DNA from: Desulfospira sp963664655
GTDB taxonomy: Bacteria > Desulfobacterota > Desulfobacteria > Desulfobacterales > Desulfobacteraceae
DNA: 64,000 nucleotides
Reading direction: 5' to 3'
Assembly: GCA_963664655.2 (NCBI GenBank)
Contig: OY761554.1
Coordinates: forward strand, 186,001-250,000
Shown: one piece after another, positions 34,983-45,091 of the stretch
Numbering within the stretch: position 1 is the stretch's first letter
Layout: every line of letters starts with the position of its first letter
Made by a program: the position numbers and the translations under genes
Notes under the pieces: generated by a model
Told to the model about the DNA's origin: nothing
The model's input: only the letters and a program-made list of their open reading frames with translations
Database searches by the model: none

Positions 34983-37928
34983 TTATTCTGCCTTGTAAGC
35001 TCTTTCTTCAACTTCATAACATTCAATGGCATCACCGATTTTAATGTCATTGAATTTTTCAAGGCCGATACCGCACTCATATCCCTGTTCCACTTCCTTG
35101 ACATCATCCTTAAACCGGCGCAGGGATGACAGGGCTGTATCGCATTTGATAACCCCGTCTCTGAGCAGCCTGATTTTCTTGCCCCTGATCACCTTGCCCT
35201 CAACAATCTGGCAGCCGGCAATGGTCCCGACCTTGGGCACCACAAAGGTGTCTCTAACCTCGGCCCGGCCAATGATGATTTCATGGAAGGTGGAGGGCAT
35301 CATACCGTCTAAGGCCGCCTTGATATCGTTGATCACATCATAGATGATATCATAAAAGCGCATGTCCACATTCTCATCCTTGGCCATTTTCCGGATCTGG
35401 GGCGAAGGCCTGACGTTAAACCCGATGATAATGGCGTCGGATACCCCGGCCAGGGCCACGTCGGATTCGTTAATGGTTCCGGCACCGGAATGAACAATCT
35501 TGACATCCACTTCTTCTTTGGCCAGGTCTTTGAGGGAATCGTTAAGGGCCTCAATGGAGCCCTGGACATCGGCCTTGACAATGAGCTTGAGTTCCTTGGT
35601 TTCCGCAGATCCCAGGTTCTCAAACATTTTTTCAAGGTTGGCCCGGCTCTTTTTGGCCAGTTCCTTGGCCCGCTGTTTTTGCATTCTGTGACCGGCAATC
35701 TGCTTGGCATCCTTGTCCGATGCCACGGCAATAAACTCGTCCCCGGCGTCCGGCACACCGGTTAAACCCACGATCTCCACCGGCGTGCTGGGGCCGGCCT
35801 CATCAATCCGGTTCCCGCCGTCGTCAATCATGGCCCGGATCCTTCCCGAATGAAGGCCGCAGACAATGGGGTCACCGTCTTTTAAGGTGCCCTGTTTGAC
35901 CAGGACCGTGGCAACCGCACCCCGGCCGGTATCCAGCCTGGATTCCACCACGTATCCTGAGGCATTCCGATCAGGATTGGCTTTGAGCTCAAGCACCTCG
36001 GACTGGAGTAAAACCATTTCAAGAAGGTCGTCAATACCTTGGCCGGTTTTTGCTGAGACCTTTACAAAAATTACATTTCCGCCCCAGTCTTCGGACAAAA
36101 GATCGTATTCGGACAGCTCACGCATGATCCGGTCCGGGTCGGCCCCTTCCTTGTCCATTTTGTTCACCGCCACCACAACCGGCACCTCAGCGGCCTTGGA
36201 ATGGTTAATGGCCTCAATGGTCTGGGGCATGACCCCGTCATCAGCCGCCACCACCAGGATAACAATATCCGTTACCTGGGCTCCCCTGGACCTCATGGCG
36301 GTAAAGGCCGCATGGCCTGGGGTATCCAGGAAGGTAATCCTTCCCCCGCCGGGAGTCCGGACATTGTAGGCACCAATGTGCTGGGTGATGCCGCCGGCCT
36401 CTCCGCTGGTAATTTTAGATTTTCGGATCACATCCAGAAGGGAGGTTTTACCATGGTCGACATGACCCATGATGGTGACCACCGGGGCCCTTTCAATCAT
36501 GTTGCCCTCGTCATCTTCCTCGGTGGGGATATTGAGCAGGGTATCTTCTTCGAAGCTTGCCTTTTCCACTTCAAACTCAAACTCCCCGGCCACAAGGGAT
36601 GCGGTTTCAAAATCAATGGTCTGGTTCACCGTTGCCATGACCCCCATGGTCATGAGTTTGGCAATCATCTCATTGGCCTTGATGCCCATCCGTTTGGCCA
36701 GTTCGGCAAGCTCAATGGCCTCATCAATTTTAACCCGTCGCTTGATGGCCTTGGGGGTAGTGATCTGAGTTTTCTGGAACCCGCCTTTTTTGCTGTCTTT
36801 TTTGCCTTTTTTTCTTCTTCCCCGGTCATAGAGGGCATCTCCTTCAACCACAGACTTTTTCTTTCTTTTTTTCCGCTTTCCGGCAAATTCGGAATCCTGG
36901 AGATCTTTTCGCCAGTCCTTTTTTCTTGAGGCGGCATCTGAGCCGGGGTCAGGCGGCATATGCATTCCTGCAATCATATCTTTAGGCGTGGACTGGGGCG
37001 CCGCAGCCCCGTTTTTTCTGGCCGGCCCCCTTCCCTGGTCCGCCGCTGGCGGGGTGGCGCCTCTTCTTTTGTCGTCGGCCGGTCTCATCTTCTGAAGGTT
37101 CTCCAGTACTGTGGGGTCTGCCACTTTAACGATTTTGGCCGGGGTGACTTTTTTCTTTTTCTTCTTCTTTTTGCCGCCGGCCCTGGTCTTGTCGGAATCA
37201 TCCTCAGGGGCTTCAGGTTCATCTATCTGAGGTGCGGCTTCATCAAACCCGGAATCATCATCCTGGGACACTTCTTCCTGGTTTTCAGGCTCCAGGGCGG
37301 GTTCTGCCTCCGGATCAACAGCAGCCTCGGGGACTTGTGGCTCGGACGCCTCAACTTTCTGATCCGCTGCTTCATTGGTTTCGGCAACCCCAGGGAGTTC
37401 CGATTCCAGGGGATCCTCTGCGGCAGGCTTGATGATCCTAGCCGGTTGAATAATTTTGGCAGGCTCCAATTTTTTGACTTTGGGGGCTTTTTTCTTGACC
37501 GGCACCGGTGTTTCCTCTATTGGCGTTTCTTCCTGAGCTGGCATTTTTTCCACTTCATCTAAAACGGGCTCATCTTTGGCTTCCCGGGTATCGACAGGGA
37601 CCTCTGAAGAGAGCTCGACCTGATCATCCGGCTGGGGCATTGCCGGGGTCTGGGCGGCCGATTCTTCTATTTGCTCATCAACGTCGTCCTGGACAGGCAA
37701 AGGGTCCACTTTGGCTTTCCGTCTCCGGATGACCGAAGGTTTGACCTTTACATCCTGTTTTGTCTTTTTCTTCCCGAACAGGCTTTGCCTGATGGTTCTG
37801 ATATCAATGTCTTCTAAAGAACTCATATGGCTTTTAACTTCTATGTCCAGTTCTTTCATTTTGTTCAAAAGCGCTCTGTTTGTCATATTCAGATCTTTAG
37901 CTAACTCATATACTCTGACTTTCGCCAT
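34983..37928 (-). CDS. infB: Translation initiation factor IF-2
   Basis: A 981-residue GTPase that brings initiator tRNA to the ribosome. After a short N-terminal IF2_N domain comes a long low-complexity, highly charged linker (about 60-400, with polylysine and acidic stretches). The G domain shows G1 GHVDHGKT at 488-495, G3 DTPGH at 535-539 and NKMD at 589-592. The remaining residues form the EF-Tu-like and C-terminal fMet-tRNA-binding domains. Confidence 0.98.
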   Translation of the reverse strand: MAKVRVYELAKDLNMTNRALLNKMKELDIEVKSHMSSLEDIDIRTIRQSLFGKKKTKQDVKVKPSVIRRRKAKVDPLPVQDDVDEQIEESAAQTPAMPQPDDQVELSSEVPVDTREAKDEPVLDEVEKMPAQEETPIEETPVPVKKKAPKVKKLEPAKIIQPARIIKPAAEDPLESELPGVAETNEAADQKVEASEPQVPEAAVDPEAEPALEPENQEEVSQDDDSGFDEAAPQIDEPEAPEDDSDKTRAGGKKKKKKKKVTPAKIVKVADPTVLENLQKMRPADDKRRGATPPAADQGRGPARKNGAAAPQSTPKDMIAGMHMPPDPGSDAASRKKDWRKDLQDSEFAGKRKKRKKKSVVEGDALYDRGRRKKGKKDSKKGGFQKTQITTPKAIKRRVKIDEAIELAELAKRMGIKANEMIAKLMTMGVMATVNQTIDFETASLVAGEFEFEVEKASFEEDTLLNIPTEEDDEGNMIERAPVVTIMGHVDHGKTSLLDVIRKSKITSGEAGGITQHIGAYNVRTPGGGRITFLDTPGHAAFTAMRSRGAQVTDIVILVVAADDGVMPQTIEAINHSKAAEVPVVVAVNKMDKEGADPDRIMRELSEYDLLSEDWGGNVIFVKVSAKTGQGIDDLLEMVLLQSEVLELKANPDRNASGYVVESRLDTGRGAVATVLVKQGTLKDGDPIVCGLHSGRIRAMIDDGGNRIDEAGPSTPVEIVGLTGVPDAGDEFIAVASDKDAKQIAGHRMQKQRAKELAKKSRANLEKMFENLGSAETKELKLIVKADVQGSIEALNDSLKDLAKEEVDVKIVHSGAGTINESDVALAGVSDAIIIGFNVRPSPQIRKMAKDENVDMRFYDIIYDVINDIKAALDGMMPSTFHEIIIGRAEVRDTFVVPKVGTIAGCQIVEGKVIRGKKIRLLRDGVIKCDTALSSLRRFKDDVKEVEQGYECGIGLEKFNDIKIGDAIECYEVEERAYKAE

Positions 37929-37993
37929 TGGCTGCCCCCAAGTAGTCCTCTTTTATGTTTCCCTGCATTATCGTTTTGTCGTATACGGTTTAC

Positions 37994-39391
37994 CTAAACA
38001 TTTCCCCCATCCTCATCATCCTCTGTTGGTTCCGGGTCTTCTTGACCCCCTTCATCGTCCGGGTCCTGAACCGCAAAATCATCATCTGTTTCAATCTCTT
38101 CAGGCAAGTCTTCGGCCATTTCTTCGGGTTCGGGTTCCCCAACCGGTGCCGCCTCATTTAAAATCAATTGTTTGGCATCTTCGATGGTTGCCAGGGCATC
38201 TTCTTCCGAACACTCCATGACCGAGGCAATATCCTCTACCGAGGCTTCGGATACATCGTTAAAAGACGCATACCCGGATTTAAACAGCACCTCTGCCATG
38301 GACAGGCCCACATTGCTCAGCTGCATGAGGCTGTCATACCCCTGCTTGACTTCCCGGCTGTATTCTTCTTCACTGGTCACTTCAAGGTGCCAGCCGGTAA
38401 TCTCGCAGGCCAGTGACACGTTCTGCCCGCCCTTGCCAATGGCAATAGAAAGGTATTCATCATTGACAATGACTTCCATAAACTCATTTTCTTCGTCAAT
38501 AATGACCCGTGAAATTTCAGCCGGCGACAGGGCATTGCACACAAACCGGGCCACGTCCGGGCTCCATTGGACAATATCGATTTTTTCACCCCGAAGCTCC
38601 TGGACAATGTTCTGGACCCGGTTGCCCTTCATTCCCACACAGGCCCCGACCGGATCAACGTCCGAATCTGAGGACGATACGGCGATCTTTGCCCGGACGC
38701 CCGGGACCCGGGCCGCCCCGTTGATGGTGACAATCCCCTCTGAAACTTCGGGAACTTCCGTCTTGAACAGTTCAACAAGAAATTCCGGACGGGTCCTGGA
38801 CAAAATAATCTGGGCACCTTTGGATTCCTCTAAAACATCCACCACATAGGCCCGTATCCGGTCTCCGCGTTTATAATTTTCCTTGGGCATCTGCTCTCTT
38901 GGCCGCAACACCGCTTCTGCCTGGCCTAAGTTAACGATAATGGCCCCCCGGTCAAACCGCTGGACAATGCCGTTGATGATCTTGTGCTTTTTGTGGATGA
39001 AATTTTCATAGACGGCATTTCTTTCGGCTTCCCGCATTTTCTGGATAATGACCTGCTTGGCGGACTGAGCCGCAATCCGGCCGAAATCTTCTGTATCCAC
39101 CAGCACGCCGAGGCTGTCCCCGATTTCACATTCAGGATCATACTCGTACCCTTCTTCCAGCGTCAGTTCGCTGTCCGGATATTCGACCTCTTCAACCACC
39201 TCTTTAAAATGGAACACCTCGACTTCACCGGTCTTTTCATCGTAATGGACTTCAATATCCGCCCGTGGGCCAATCTTTTTCCTGGCCGCTGAAACAATGG
39301 CCTCTTTGATGGTATTTATCAGGACTTCAGGATCAATCCCTTTTTCACGGCTCACCTGGTCGATAACTCTTTTTATATCTGTGATAAACAT
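37994..39391 (-). CDS. nusA: Transcription termination/antitermination factor NusA
   Basis: A 465-residue protein: N-terminal RNA polymerase-binding region (MFITDIKRVIDQVSREKG), an S1 domain, two KH domains (VGACVGMKGNRVQNIV in the first), then a helix-hairpin-helix repeat area and a strongly acidic C-terminal tail. The frame runs upstream to 39475, but that part overlaps the rimP gene; GGAG and the family N-terminus support ATG at 39391. Confidence 0.96.
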   Translation of the reverse strand: MFITDIKRVIDQVSREKGIDPEVLINTIKEAIVSAARKKIGPRADIEVHYDEKTGEVEVFHFKEVVEEVEYPDSELTLEEGYEYDPECEIGDSLGVLVDTEDFGRIAAQSAKQVIIQKMREAERNAVYENFIHKKHKIINGIVQRFDRGAIIVNLGQAEAVLRPREQMPKENYKRGDRIRAYVVDVLEESKGAQIILSRTRPEFLVELFKTEVPEVSEGIVTINGAARVPGVRAKIAVSSSDSDVDPVGACVGMKGNRVQNIVQELRGEKIDIVQWSPDVARFVCNALSPAEISRVIIDEENEFMEVIVNDEYLSIAIGKGGQNVSLACEITGWHLEVTSEEEYSREVKQGYDSLMQLSNVGLSMAEVLFKSGYASFNDVSEASVEDIASVMECSEEDALATIEDAKQLILNEAAPVGEPEPEEMAEDLPEEIETDDDFAVQDPDDEGGQEDPEPTEDDEDGGNV

Positions 39392-39407
39392 CTTTGGGTG
39401 TTCTCCA

Positions 39408-39884
39408 TTATAAATCTCCTGCAAGCATGGCCTTGCAGATGTTGAGATCCGAAATCTCCACTGGATTGCCGTCAATGGAAAGTGTCACACTGGATCCCTC
39501 TGCAGTTTCAAGAATCCCGGTAAATCTTTTCCGTCCATTAACGGCTTCATGGGTTTCAATTTTTATTTTTGACCCTTTAAATCGATGGAAGTCCTCCTTT
39601 TTTTTTAAAGGCCGGTTGGGTCCGGGTGAAGATACTTCAAGCCTGTATGAACCGATATCCTCGATTTGGACATCAATTAAATCCCCTAACTGCCGGCTGA
39701 TCAGCACACAGTCATCCAGGGCAATACCGCCGGGTTTATCCACGAACAGGCGGACAATTTTTTCACGGTTTTGACCCAACACTTCCACATGAACCAGTTC
39801 AAAATTTTCCGATTCACACAGGGGTTCCGCCACCTGGGTCACCCTGTCTTTTGTTGTGCTATGCTGGTCCTTGCCTTTTGCCAA
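39408..39884 (-). CDS. rimP: Ribosome maturation factor RimP
   Basis: A 158-residue 30S assembly factor, first gene of the rimP-nusA-infB run. The family core SRQLGDLIDVQ and YRLEVSSPGPNRPL is present. Its promoter should lie in the gap toward the tRNA gene. Confidence 0.95.
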   Translation of the reverse strand: MAKGKDQHSTTKDRVTQVAEPLCESENFELVHVEVLGQNREKIVRLFVDKPGGIALDDCVLISRQLGDLIDVQIEDIGSYRLEVSSPGPNRPLKKKEDFHRFKGSKIKIETHEAVNGRKRFTGILETAEGSSVTLSIDGNPVEISDLNICKAMLAGDL

Positions 39885-39925
39885 ACCTTGAAATATCCTT
39901 GTCTTAGATTCCTATTAAATACAAA

Positions 39926-39943
39926 AACGGGCAGACGCCCGTT
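39926..39943 (-). terminator. Terminator after tRNA-Gly
   Basis: A compact stem AACGGGC/GCCCGTT with an AGAC loop; in the minus direction it is followed by TTTTTGTATTT. It lies between the tRNA gene and rimP and should end the tRNA transcript. Confidence 0.75.
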
Positions 39944-40039
39944 CCTGGTGTAACGTTACTTAGCTTCCGCCCCTGGCCAATCGGGCGGATCATCTTTAAA
40001 TTCCATATCAGTGGAACATGTCTGCCTTCCCAGATAATC

Positions 40040-40115
40040 TGGAGCGGGCAACGAGATTCGAACTCGCGACATCAAGCTTGGGAAGCTTGCACTCTACCAA
40101 CTGAGTTATGCCCGC
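40040..40115 (-). tRNA. tRNA-Gly (anticodon CCC)
   Basis: 76 nt including an encoded CCA (40042-40040). The acceptor stem GCGGGCA/TGCCCGC, D arm ACTC..GAGT, anticodon stem CAAGC/GCTTG with loop TTCCCAA, and T arm GCGAG-TTCGAAT-CTCGT all fold. Anticodon CCC reads GGG codons. It lies between pheT and rimP with a terminator downstream. Confidence 0.95.
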
Positions 40116-40168
40116 ATCAGCAGCGCAATATAACAGCAGCCTTTTACTTTGTCAATACCCCATTTTTC

Positions 40169-42616
40169 TCAGGGTAAATCCGCATTCACCGTATCCAGCA
40201 CATGCCTGGTAATGTTGGAATGCAGCTTCTGAACATTTTTTTCCGTCAGGGTTTTATCCGCAGACCGGTAAACCACCCTGAAAGATAAGGACTTTTTCCC
40301 CTCCGGGATGGGGCTGCCTTCAAACAGGTCAAACAAAAACAGATCCTCAACCAGGCGTTCTTTTGACGCCTTCTCTTTCATTCTGGACAGCACTGCTTCC
40401 ACCTCAAGACCGGATTCCACAATAAAGGTCATGTCCCTGGAAATGGATGGGAATTTCGGCAGAGGGGCCGCCTGGATCTGCTCAGGCATCATTGCCATGA
40501 GGGCGGACAACTTGAAATCAAAGACAAAGGCATCCTGTTTCAGGCCAAATTTTTTAAGAACGGTGGTCCTGATTTTGCCAATGCTTCCTGCGGTAATCTG
40601 TCCTTTTTTAACCACGGCCCCGGCCCCTTTTTCAAAATAGGGACAGGTGTCATCTTGGATCCTTACATATTCGACGCCCTCAATAAAAAGGGATTTAAAA
40701 AGGGCCTCAACCACCCCTTTCATATCATAAAAATCCAGAGGGGTTTTCTGGGAATACCAGGTCTGGTCTTCCCGGTTTCCGGTCAACAGGCCGGCCACCG
40801 TTTCAATCTCACTGGGCTGATCGCCCATTGACGTGGCGTAAAATACCTTGCCGATCTCAAACACCTTTACGGTCTCGGTCTGCTGGGCATTGTTCTTTTT
40901 CATGGTTTCCAGCAGGCCGGGGATCAATGAAGACCTCAATACAGACATCTGGTCTGAAATGGGATTTAAGATCTGCTCAACCCTTCGCCGGGGATCGGTT
41001 TCAGAAAGCATGAGCCTGTCACAGGAGTTCTGGTGTGCAAAATTATAGTTGATGGCCTCATGAAGTGAAAACCCGTTCATGACCTGCCGAATTTTCTGCC
41101 GGACCAGGAAAAAATCAGACAGGGGCTTTCCCTTTGCCGGAACCGGCGGGTAACTGGTTTCTATTTTATTGTATCCCCAGAGCCTGGCCACTTCCTCGGA
41201 CAGATCTTCGGGCCGGCTGACGTCCACCCGAAAAGAAGGTACATCAACCTTAAGTCTGGCTTCATCAACCTTTTCAACCCCGAACTCCACGGTCTCAAGG
41301 ATATCGGCAATATCATCTCTGGACAGATTTGTCCCTAACCGGACATTCATGGCCCTGGTGTTCAGGTCAAGGCAAACCTTATCCACTTTGGCCGGATACT
41401 CGTCTATGATATCTTTGGCGATAACGGCTGAATCACAGACTTGTGCCATCAGGGAAACCGCCCTTTGCATGGCATACACCGTGCCTTCAGGATCTGCCCC
41501 CCGCTCATACCGGTGGGAGGCGTCCGTGGCAATGCCGGTCCGCTTAGCGGTCTTTCTGACGGAAACATGATTAAAATAAGCGCTTTCAATCAGCACCCGG
41601 GTGGTGGTATCGGAAATTTCCGAATTCTCCCCGCCCATCACGCCGGCAAGGGCGACCGGCCGTTCCCCGTCACAGATCATGAGCATGTCAGGCTCTAAGG
41701 TGTGGGTCTTGGAATCCAGAGTGGTAAATTCAATGGGGGCACCGGCTTTTCTCACCACAATCCGGCCGCCGGCCAGATCATCATAATCAAAGGCGTGCAG
41801 GGGCTGGCCCGTCTCCATCATCACAAAATTGGTGATATCCACCACATTGTTAATGGGGGTCATGCCCACGGATTCCAGTTTCTGGCGCAGCCATAAAGGC
41901 GAGGGTGCCACCTTGACATCAAAGACCATTCCGGCTGAATATCTCGGGCACAGGTCCGGGTCTTTGATCTCCACTTTGGCAAAGTCATGGATGGATTGGG
42001 TTCCGATTCTGTCTGCGGGAAAGGTGACATCGGGTTTGGTAATTCTGGCTCTGGGTTGGCTGAAGGCCCCGATTTCCCTTGCAACCCCCATCAGGCTTAA
42101 GCAGTCGGGCCGGTTAGGGGTCAGGTCAATTTCAAGCCAGGCATCACTCAGCGCCATGGCCTGGTTTATGGGCGTGCCGGGTTCAAGAGAATCGGAAAGG
42201 TCCATGAGCCCGGATGCGTCGGTGTCCAGCCGAAGTTCTGCCGCGCTGCACAGCATCCCCTGGGAAACCTCTCCCCGGAGTTTGCTTTTCTTGATTTTTA
42301 AATCTCCGGGCAGAACGGCTCCGGGCAGAGCGCAGGGAACCACCATGTTTTGCCGGACATTGGGTGCCCCGCAAACAATCTGGACCGGTTCCGGGGCACT
42401 GGGGTCCCCCACATCCACCTTGCAAACGGAAAGCTTATCGGCATTGGGATGTTGTTTAACCTCCAGGACCCTGGCCACAACAATATTGTCCAGATAGTCG
42501 TAAAGATTCTCAACGGCGTCTACTTCAAGCCCGGCCATGGTAAGCCTGTCGGCCAGTTCCTGGGGCTGAAACTCTACGGGAATATACTCTTTTAACCAGC
42601 TGAGACTGACTTTCAT
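40169..42616 (-). CDS. pheT: Phenylalanyl-tRNA synthetase beta subunit
   Basis: 815 residues, the normal bacterial length. The N-terminal tRNA-binding (EMAP-like) domain (VEVKQHPNADKL-like VLEVKQHPNADKLSVCKVDV), B3/B4 editing region and C-terminal ferredoxin-like anticodon-binding domain are in order. It follows pheS by 2 nt, so the two subunits are made together. Confidence 0.97.
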   Translation of the reverse strand: MKVSLSWLKEYIPVEFQPQELADRLTMAGLEVDAVENLYDYLDNIVVARVLEVKQHPNADKLSVCKVDVGDPSAPEPVQIVCGAPNVRQNMVVPCALPGAVLPGDLKIKKSKLRGEVSQGMLCSAAELRLDTDASGLMDLSDSLEPGTPINQAMALSDAWLEIDLTPNRPDCLSLMGVAREIGAFSQPRARITKPDVTFPADRIGTQSIHDFAKVEIKDPDLCPRYSAGMVFDVKVAPSPLWLRQKLESVGMTPINNVVDITNFVMMETGQPLHAFDYDDLAGGRIVVRKAGAPIEFTTLDSKTHTLEPDMLMICDGERPVALAGVMGGENSEISDTTTRVLIESAYFNHVSVRKTAKRTGIATDASHRYERGADPEGTVYAMQRAVSLMAQVCDSAVIAKDIIDEYPAKVDKVCLDLNTRAMNVRLGTNLSRDDIADILETVEFGVEKVDEARLKVDVPSFRVDVSRPEDLSEEVARLWGYNKIETSYPPVPAKGKPLSDFFLVRQKIRQVMNGFSLHEAINYNFAHQNSCDRLMLSETDPRRRVEQILNPISDQMSVLRSSLIPGLLETMKKNNAQQTETVKVFEIGKVFYATSMGDQPSEIETVAGLLTGNREDQTWYSQKTPLDFYDMKGVVEALFKSLFIEGVEYVRIQDDTCPYFEKGAGAVVKKGQITAGSIGKIRTTVLKKFGLKQDAFVFDFKLSALMAMMPEQIQAAPLPKFPSISRDMTFIVESGLEVEAVLSRMKEKASKERLVEDLFLFDLFEGSPIPEGKKSLSFRVVYRSADKTLTEKNVQKLHSNITRHVLDTVNADLP

Positions 42617-42618
42617 AA

Positions 42619-43617
42619 CTAAAACTGCCCTAGAAAACGAACGTCGTTTTCAAAAAATTTTCTTATATCATCAATACCGTATTTGAGCATGGCCATCCGT
42701 TCAATGCCCACGCCAAAAGCAAACCCGGTATACATATCCGTATCATATCCCACATTTTCAAACACAGCCGGATGGACCATTCCCGAGCCCAGTACTTCAA
42801 GCCACCCGGTTTTGGAACAGATCCGGCACCCCTTTCCCCGGCACATCACGCATTGGATATCCACCTCGGCGCTGGGTTCGGTAAAGGGGAAAAAACTGGG
42901 CCGGAACCGGAGGGAGGTGTCTTCATCAAAAAACTGATGGACAAAGGTGGTCAGGACCCCTTTAAGGTCTCCAAAAGAAATGTTTCGATCCACCATAAGC
43001 CCTTCAATCTGATGAAACATGGGGGTGTGGGTCAAATCCGAGTCACACCGGAACACCTTTCCCGGAGAGATGATGCGGACCGGCGGCTGGGTTTTCTCCA
43101 TGGTTCTGGGCTGGGAACCCGAGGTATGGGTCCTTAACACGATATTGTCCGACAGGTAAAAAGTATCCTGCATATCCCTGGCCGGATGGTATTTGGGGAT
43201 GTTCAGGGCCTCGAAATTATAGTAGTCAGTTTCAACTTCCGGCCCCTCGGCAATGTCAAACCCTAACCGCATAAAAATACCACAGATTTCATCTAAAACC
43301 TGGGTAATGGGATGAAGAGATCCTCTGGTGGGAGCCCGGCCGGGAAGGGTGACATCCAGGGCTTCAATATCTTGCTTGGCCGCAAGATCAGAGCGGGTTT
43401 CCCGGATGATTTTTTCAAGCCTGACCTTAAGGCGGTTGGCATTTTTTCCGGCCAGGGGGCGCTCATTTTCGGGCAGAGAGGAAATATTCCTCAAAAAACC
43501 GGTCAGAACCCCTTTCCGGCCCAGGTACTGAGTTGAAATCTGTTCAAGTTCTTCCTGGGATGCTGCCGTCCGGATGCCATCCAAGGCCTGCTTTTCAATA
43601 TCCTCAATGCTGTTCAA
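42619..43617 (-). CDS. pheS: Phenylalanyl-tRNA synthetase alpha subunit
   Basis: 332 residues, class II synthetase core with motif 2 around VFRCDSDLTHTPMFHQIEGL and motif 3 GFAFGVGIERMAML. It charges tRNA-Phe together with PheT. The rplT gene lies 25 nt upstream. Confidence 0.97.
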   Translation of the reverse strand: MNSIEDIEKQALDGIRTAASQEELEQISTQYLGRKGVLTGFLRNISSLPENERPLAGKNANRLKVRLEKIIRETRSDLAAKQDIEALDVTLPGRAPTRGSLHPITQVLDEICGIFMRLGFDIAEGPEVETDYYNFEALNIPKYHPARDMQDTFYLSDNIVLRTHTSGSQPRTMEKTQPPVRIISPGKVFRCDSDLTHTPMFHQIEGLMVDRNISFGDLKGVLTTFVHQFFDEDTSLRFRPSFFPFTEPSAEVDIQCVMCRGKGCRICSKTGWLEVLGSGMVHPAVFENVGYDTDMYTGFAFGVGIERMAMLKYGIDDIRKFFENDVRFLGQF

Positions 43618-43642
43618 AATATCCCCGCTGCGTGCGTTTTAT

Positions 43643-43996
43643 CTAGTTCAGTTGGGCGGATGCCTGGGATGCAAGTTTGGAAAATCCGGCAGGATCGGAA
43701 ATGGCCATGTCTGCCAGCACCTTCCGGTCAAGTTCGCTGCCGGCCAGTTTCAGGCCGTTCATGAACCGGGAATAAGACAGGTCATTCATTCTTGCCCCGG
43801 CATTGATTCTGACAATCCAGAGCTTTCTGAAATCTCTTTTTCTGGCCCGCCGGTCCCGGTAAGCATACATCAATGCCTTGTCCACAGAATCAGCCGCGGT
43901 TCTGTACAGTTTGCTTCTTCCCCCTCTAAACCCCTTTGCGAGCTTGAGAACTTTATTTCTTCTTCTTCTTGCCTTGAACCCTCTTTTAACTCTCAT
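43643..43996 (-). CDS. rplT: Ribosomal protein L20
   Basis: 117 residues with the basic N-terminal RNA-binding arm (RVKRGFKARRRRNKVLKLAKG) and the SYSRFMNGLKLAGSELDRK core. Besides its ribosomal job, L20 in other bacteria represses its own operon; a structured leader lies upstream of rpmI here. Confidence 0.97.
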   Translation of the reverse strand: MRVKRGFKARRRRNKVLKLAKGFRGGRSKLYRTAADSVDKALMYAYRDRRARKRDFRKLWIVRINAGARMNDLSYSRFMNGLKLAGSELDRKVLADMAISDPAGFSKLASQASAQLN

Positions 43997-44081
43997 CTTA
44001 AGCTTAACTCCTCATTGATATTCGGCTGTGCGTTCTAAATTCTGGACTTTTCAGAAAGCAATGCCGGCGCTTTAGGTTTGA

Positions 44082-44279
44082 TTACCCATTGGGCAGCAGC
44101 CGCCGGACCTCTTTCATGTTGGCGTCTTCGATTATCTGATCCTGACGGAAAGACCGCTTTCTTTTGGTGGTCTTCTTGGTCAAAATATGGCTGGCATGGG
44201 ACTTTCGGAATTTGTATTTTCCGGACCCGGTTTTTTTAAATCTTTTTGCTGCCGCTCTGTTGGTCTTGATCTTCGGCAT
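44082..44279 (-). CDS. rpmI: Ribosomal protein L35
   Basis: 65 residues, typical L35: MPKIKTNRAAAKRFKKTGSG start and the KSHASHILTKKTTKRKRS basic middle. It lies between infC and rplT as usual. Confidence 0.97.
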   Translation of the reverse strand: MPKIKTNRAAAKRFKKTGSGKYKFRKSHASHILTKKTTKRKRSFRQDQIIEDANMKEVRRLLPNG

Positions 44280-44320
44280 AACAACCTTCCTTTATGGGTT
44301 ATAATTTTCTAAAAAGAGAA

Positions 44321-44351
44321 GGTGGTATACTTAAACAAACGATATACCACC
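44321..44351 (-). promoter_or_regulatory. Hairpin in the rpmI leader (attenuator or terminator)
   Basis: A 9-bp perfect stem GGTGGTATA/TATACCACC with a 13-nt loop; transcribed as minus strand it is followed by TTCTCTTTTTAG. It lies between infC and rpmI, where L20-controlled leaders or attenuators occur in other bacteria. Confidence 0.6.
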
Positions 44352-44409
44352 AGTCTTTGGTCAATATCCTAATCACAAAATTTGGTCTGTGCGTTTACTC
44401 AGGGATAAT

Positions 44410-44931
44410 TTATTTGGGTCCTAGAAGCATGGTAATTATCCGGCCTTCAAATTTGGGCGCTTGCTCAACAACGGCAAACTCTTCGGTCAAGTTGATTATC
44501 TTTTCCAGAATAATCCCGGCCTGTTCCTTGAGCATAATTTCCCTGCCCCGGAAAACCAGCGTTATTTTGACCTTGTCGTTTTTAGCAATGAATTTTTCAA
44601 TATGCCGGACTTTTGTTGACAGGTCATGATCATCGGTTTTCGGCCTGACCTTAATCTCCTTGATTTGAACAATTTTCTGCTTCCGCTTGGCCTCCTGTTT
44701 CTTTTTGGTCAGTTCATACTTGTATTTTCCATGATCCATTATCTTGCAGACAGGGGGTTTTGCATTCGGGGAGACCTCAACCAGATCAAGGTTTTCTTCC
44801 CGGGCTATTTTTAATGCCTCTTCCAAAGGCATAATCCCAACCTGCTCGCCGTCAGAACCGACCACTCGAACTTCATTGGCTCTGATCCCTTTATTCACAC
44901 TTGTTTGATCCTGCTTGCCTCTCTTAGATAT
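44410..44931 (-). CDS. infC: Translation initiation factor IF-3 (apparent AUA start)
   Basis: The C-terminal and N-terminal IF-3 domains are complete (GIRANEVRVVGSDGEQVG ... ITLVFRGREIMLKEQA). An ATG at 44937 is separated from the AGGAGG site (44944-44939) by only one base, too close for initiation. The codon two positions later, ATA at 44931, has the ideal 7-base spacing. In bacteria infC classically uses a rare start (AUU in E. coli) so that IF-3 can repress its own translation, so AUA here fits. The product is 173 aa. The open frame upstream to 45027 is not used. Confidence 0.93.
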   Translation of the reverse strand: MSKRGKQDQTSVNKGIRANEVRVVGSDGEQVGIMPLEEALKIAREENLDLVEVSPNAKPPVCKIMDHGKYKYELTKKKQEAKRKQKIVQIKEIKVRPKTDDHDLSTKVRHIEKFIAKNDKVKITLVFRGREIMLKEQAGIILEKIINLTEEFAVVEQAPKFEGRIITMLLGPK

Positions 44932-45091
44932 TTTCATACCTCCTGCTTCAATTATCCGTTTAGTAATTCCGGTCCTCTTAAACCCAGGCCGGGCACATTC
45001 TTCACAGAACCAAGTATAACCTTGCAATCATAATGTCTTTTTTGAAACAAATCAAGCATTAATTGATGCTTCTTTGGAGAAGAACCTCTCT

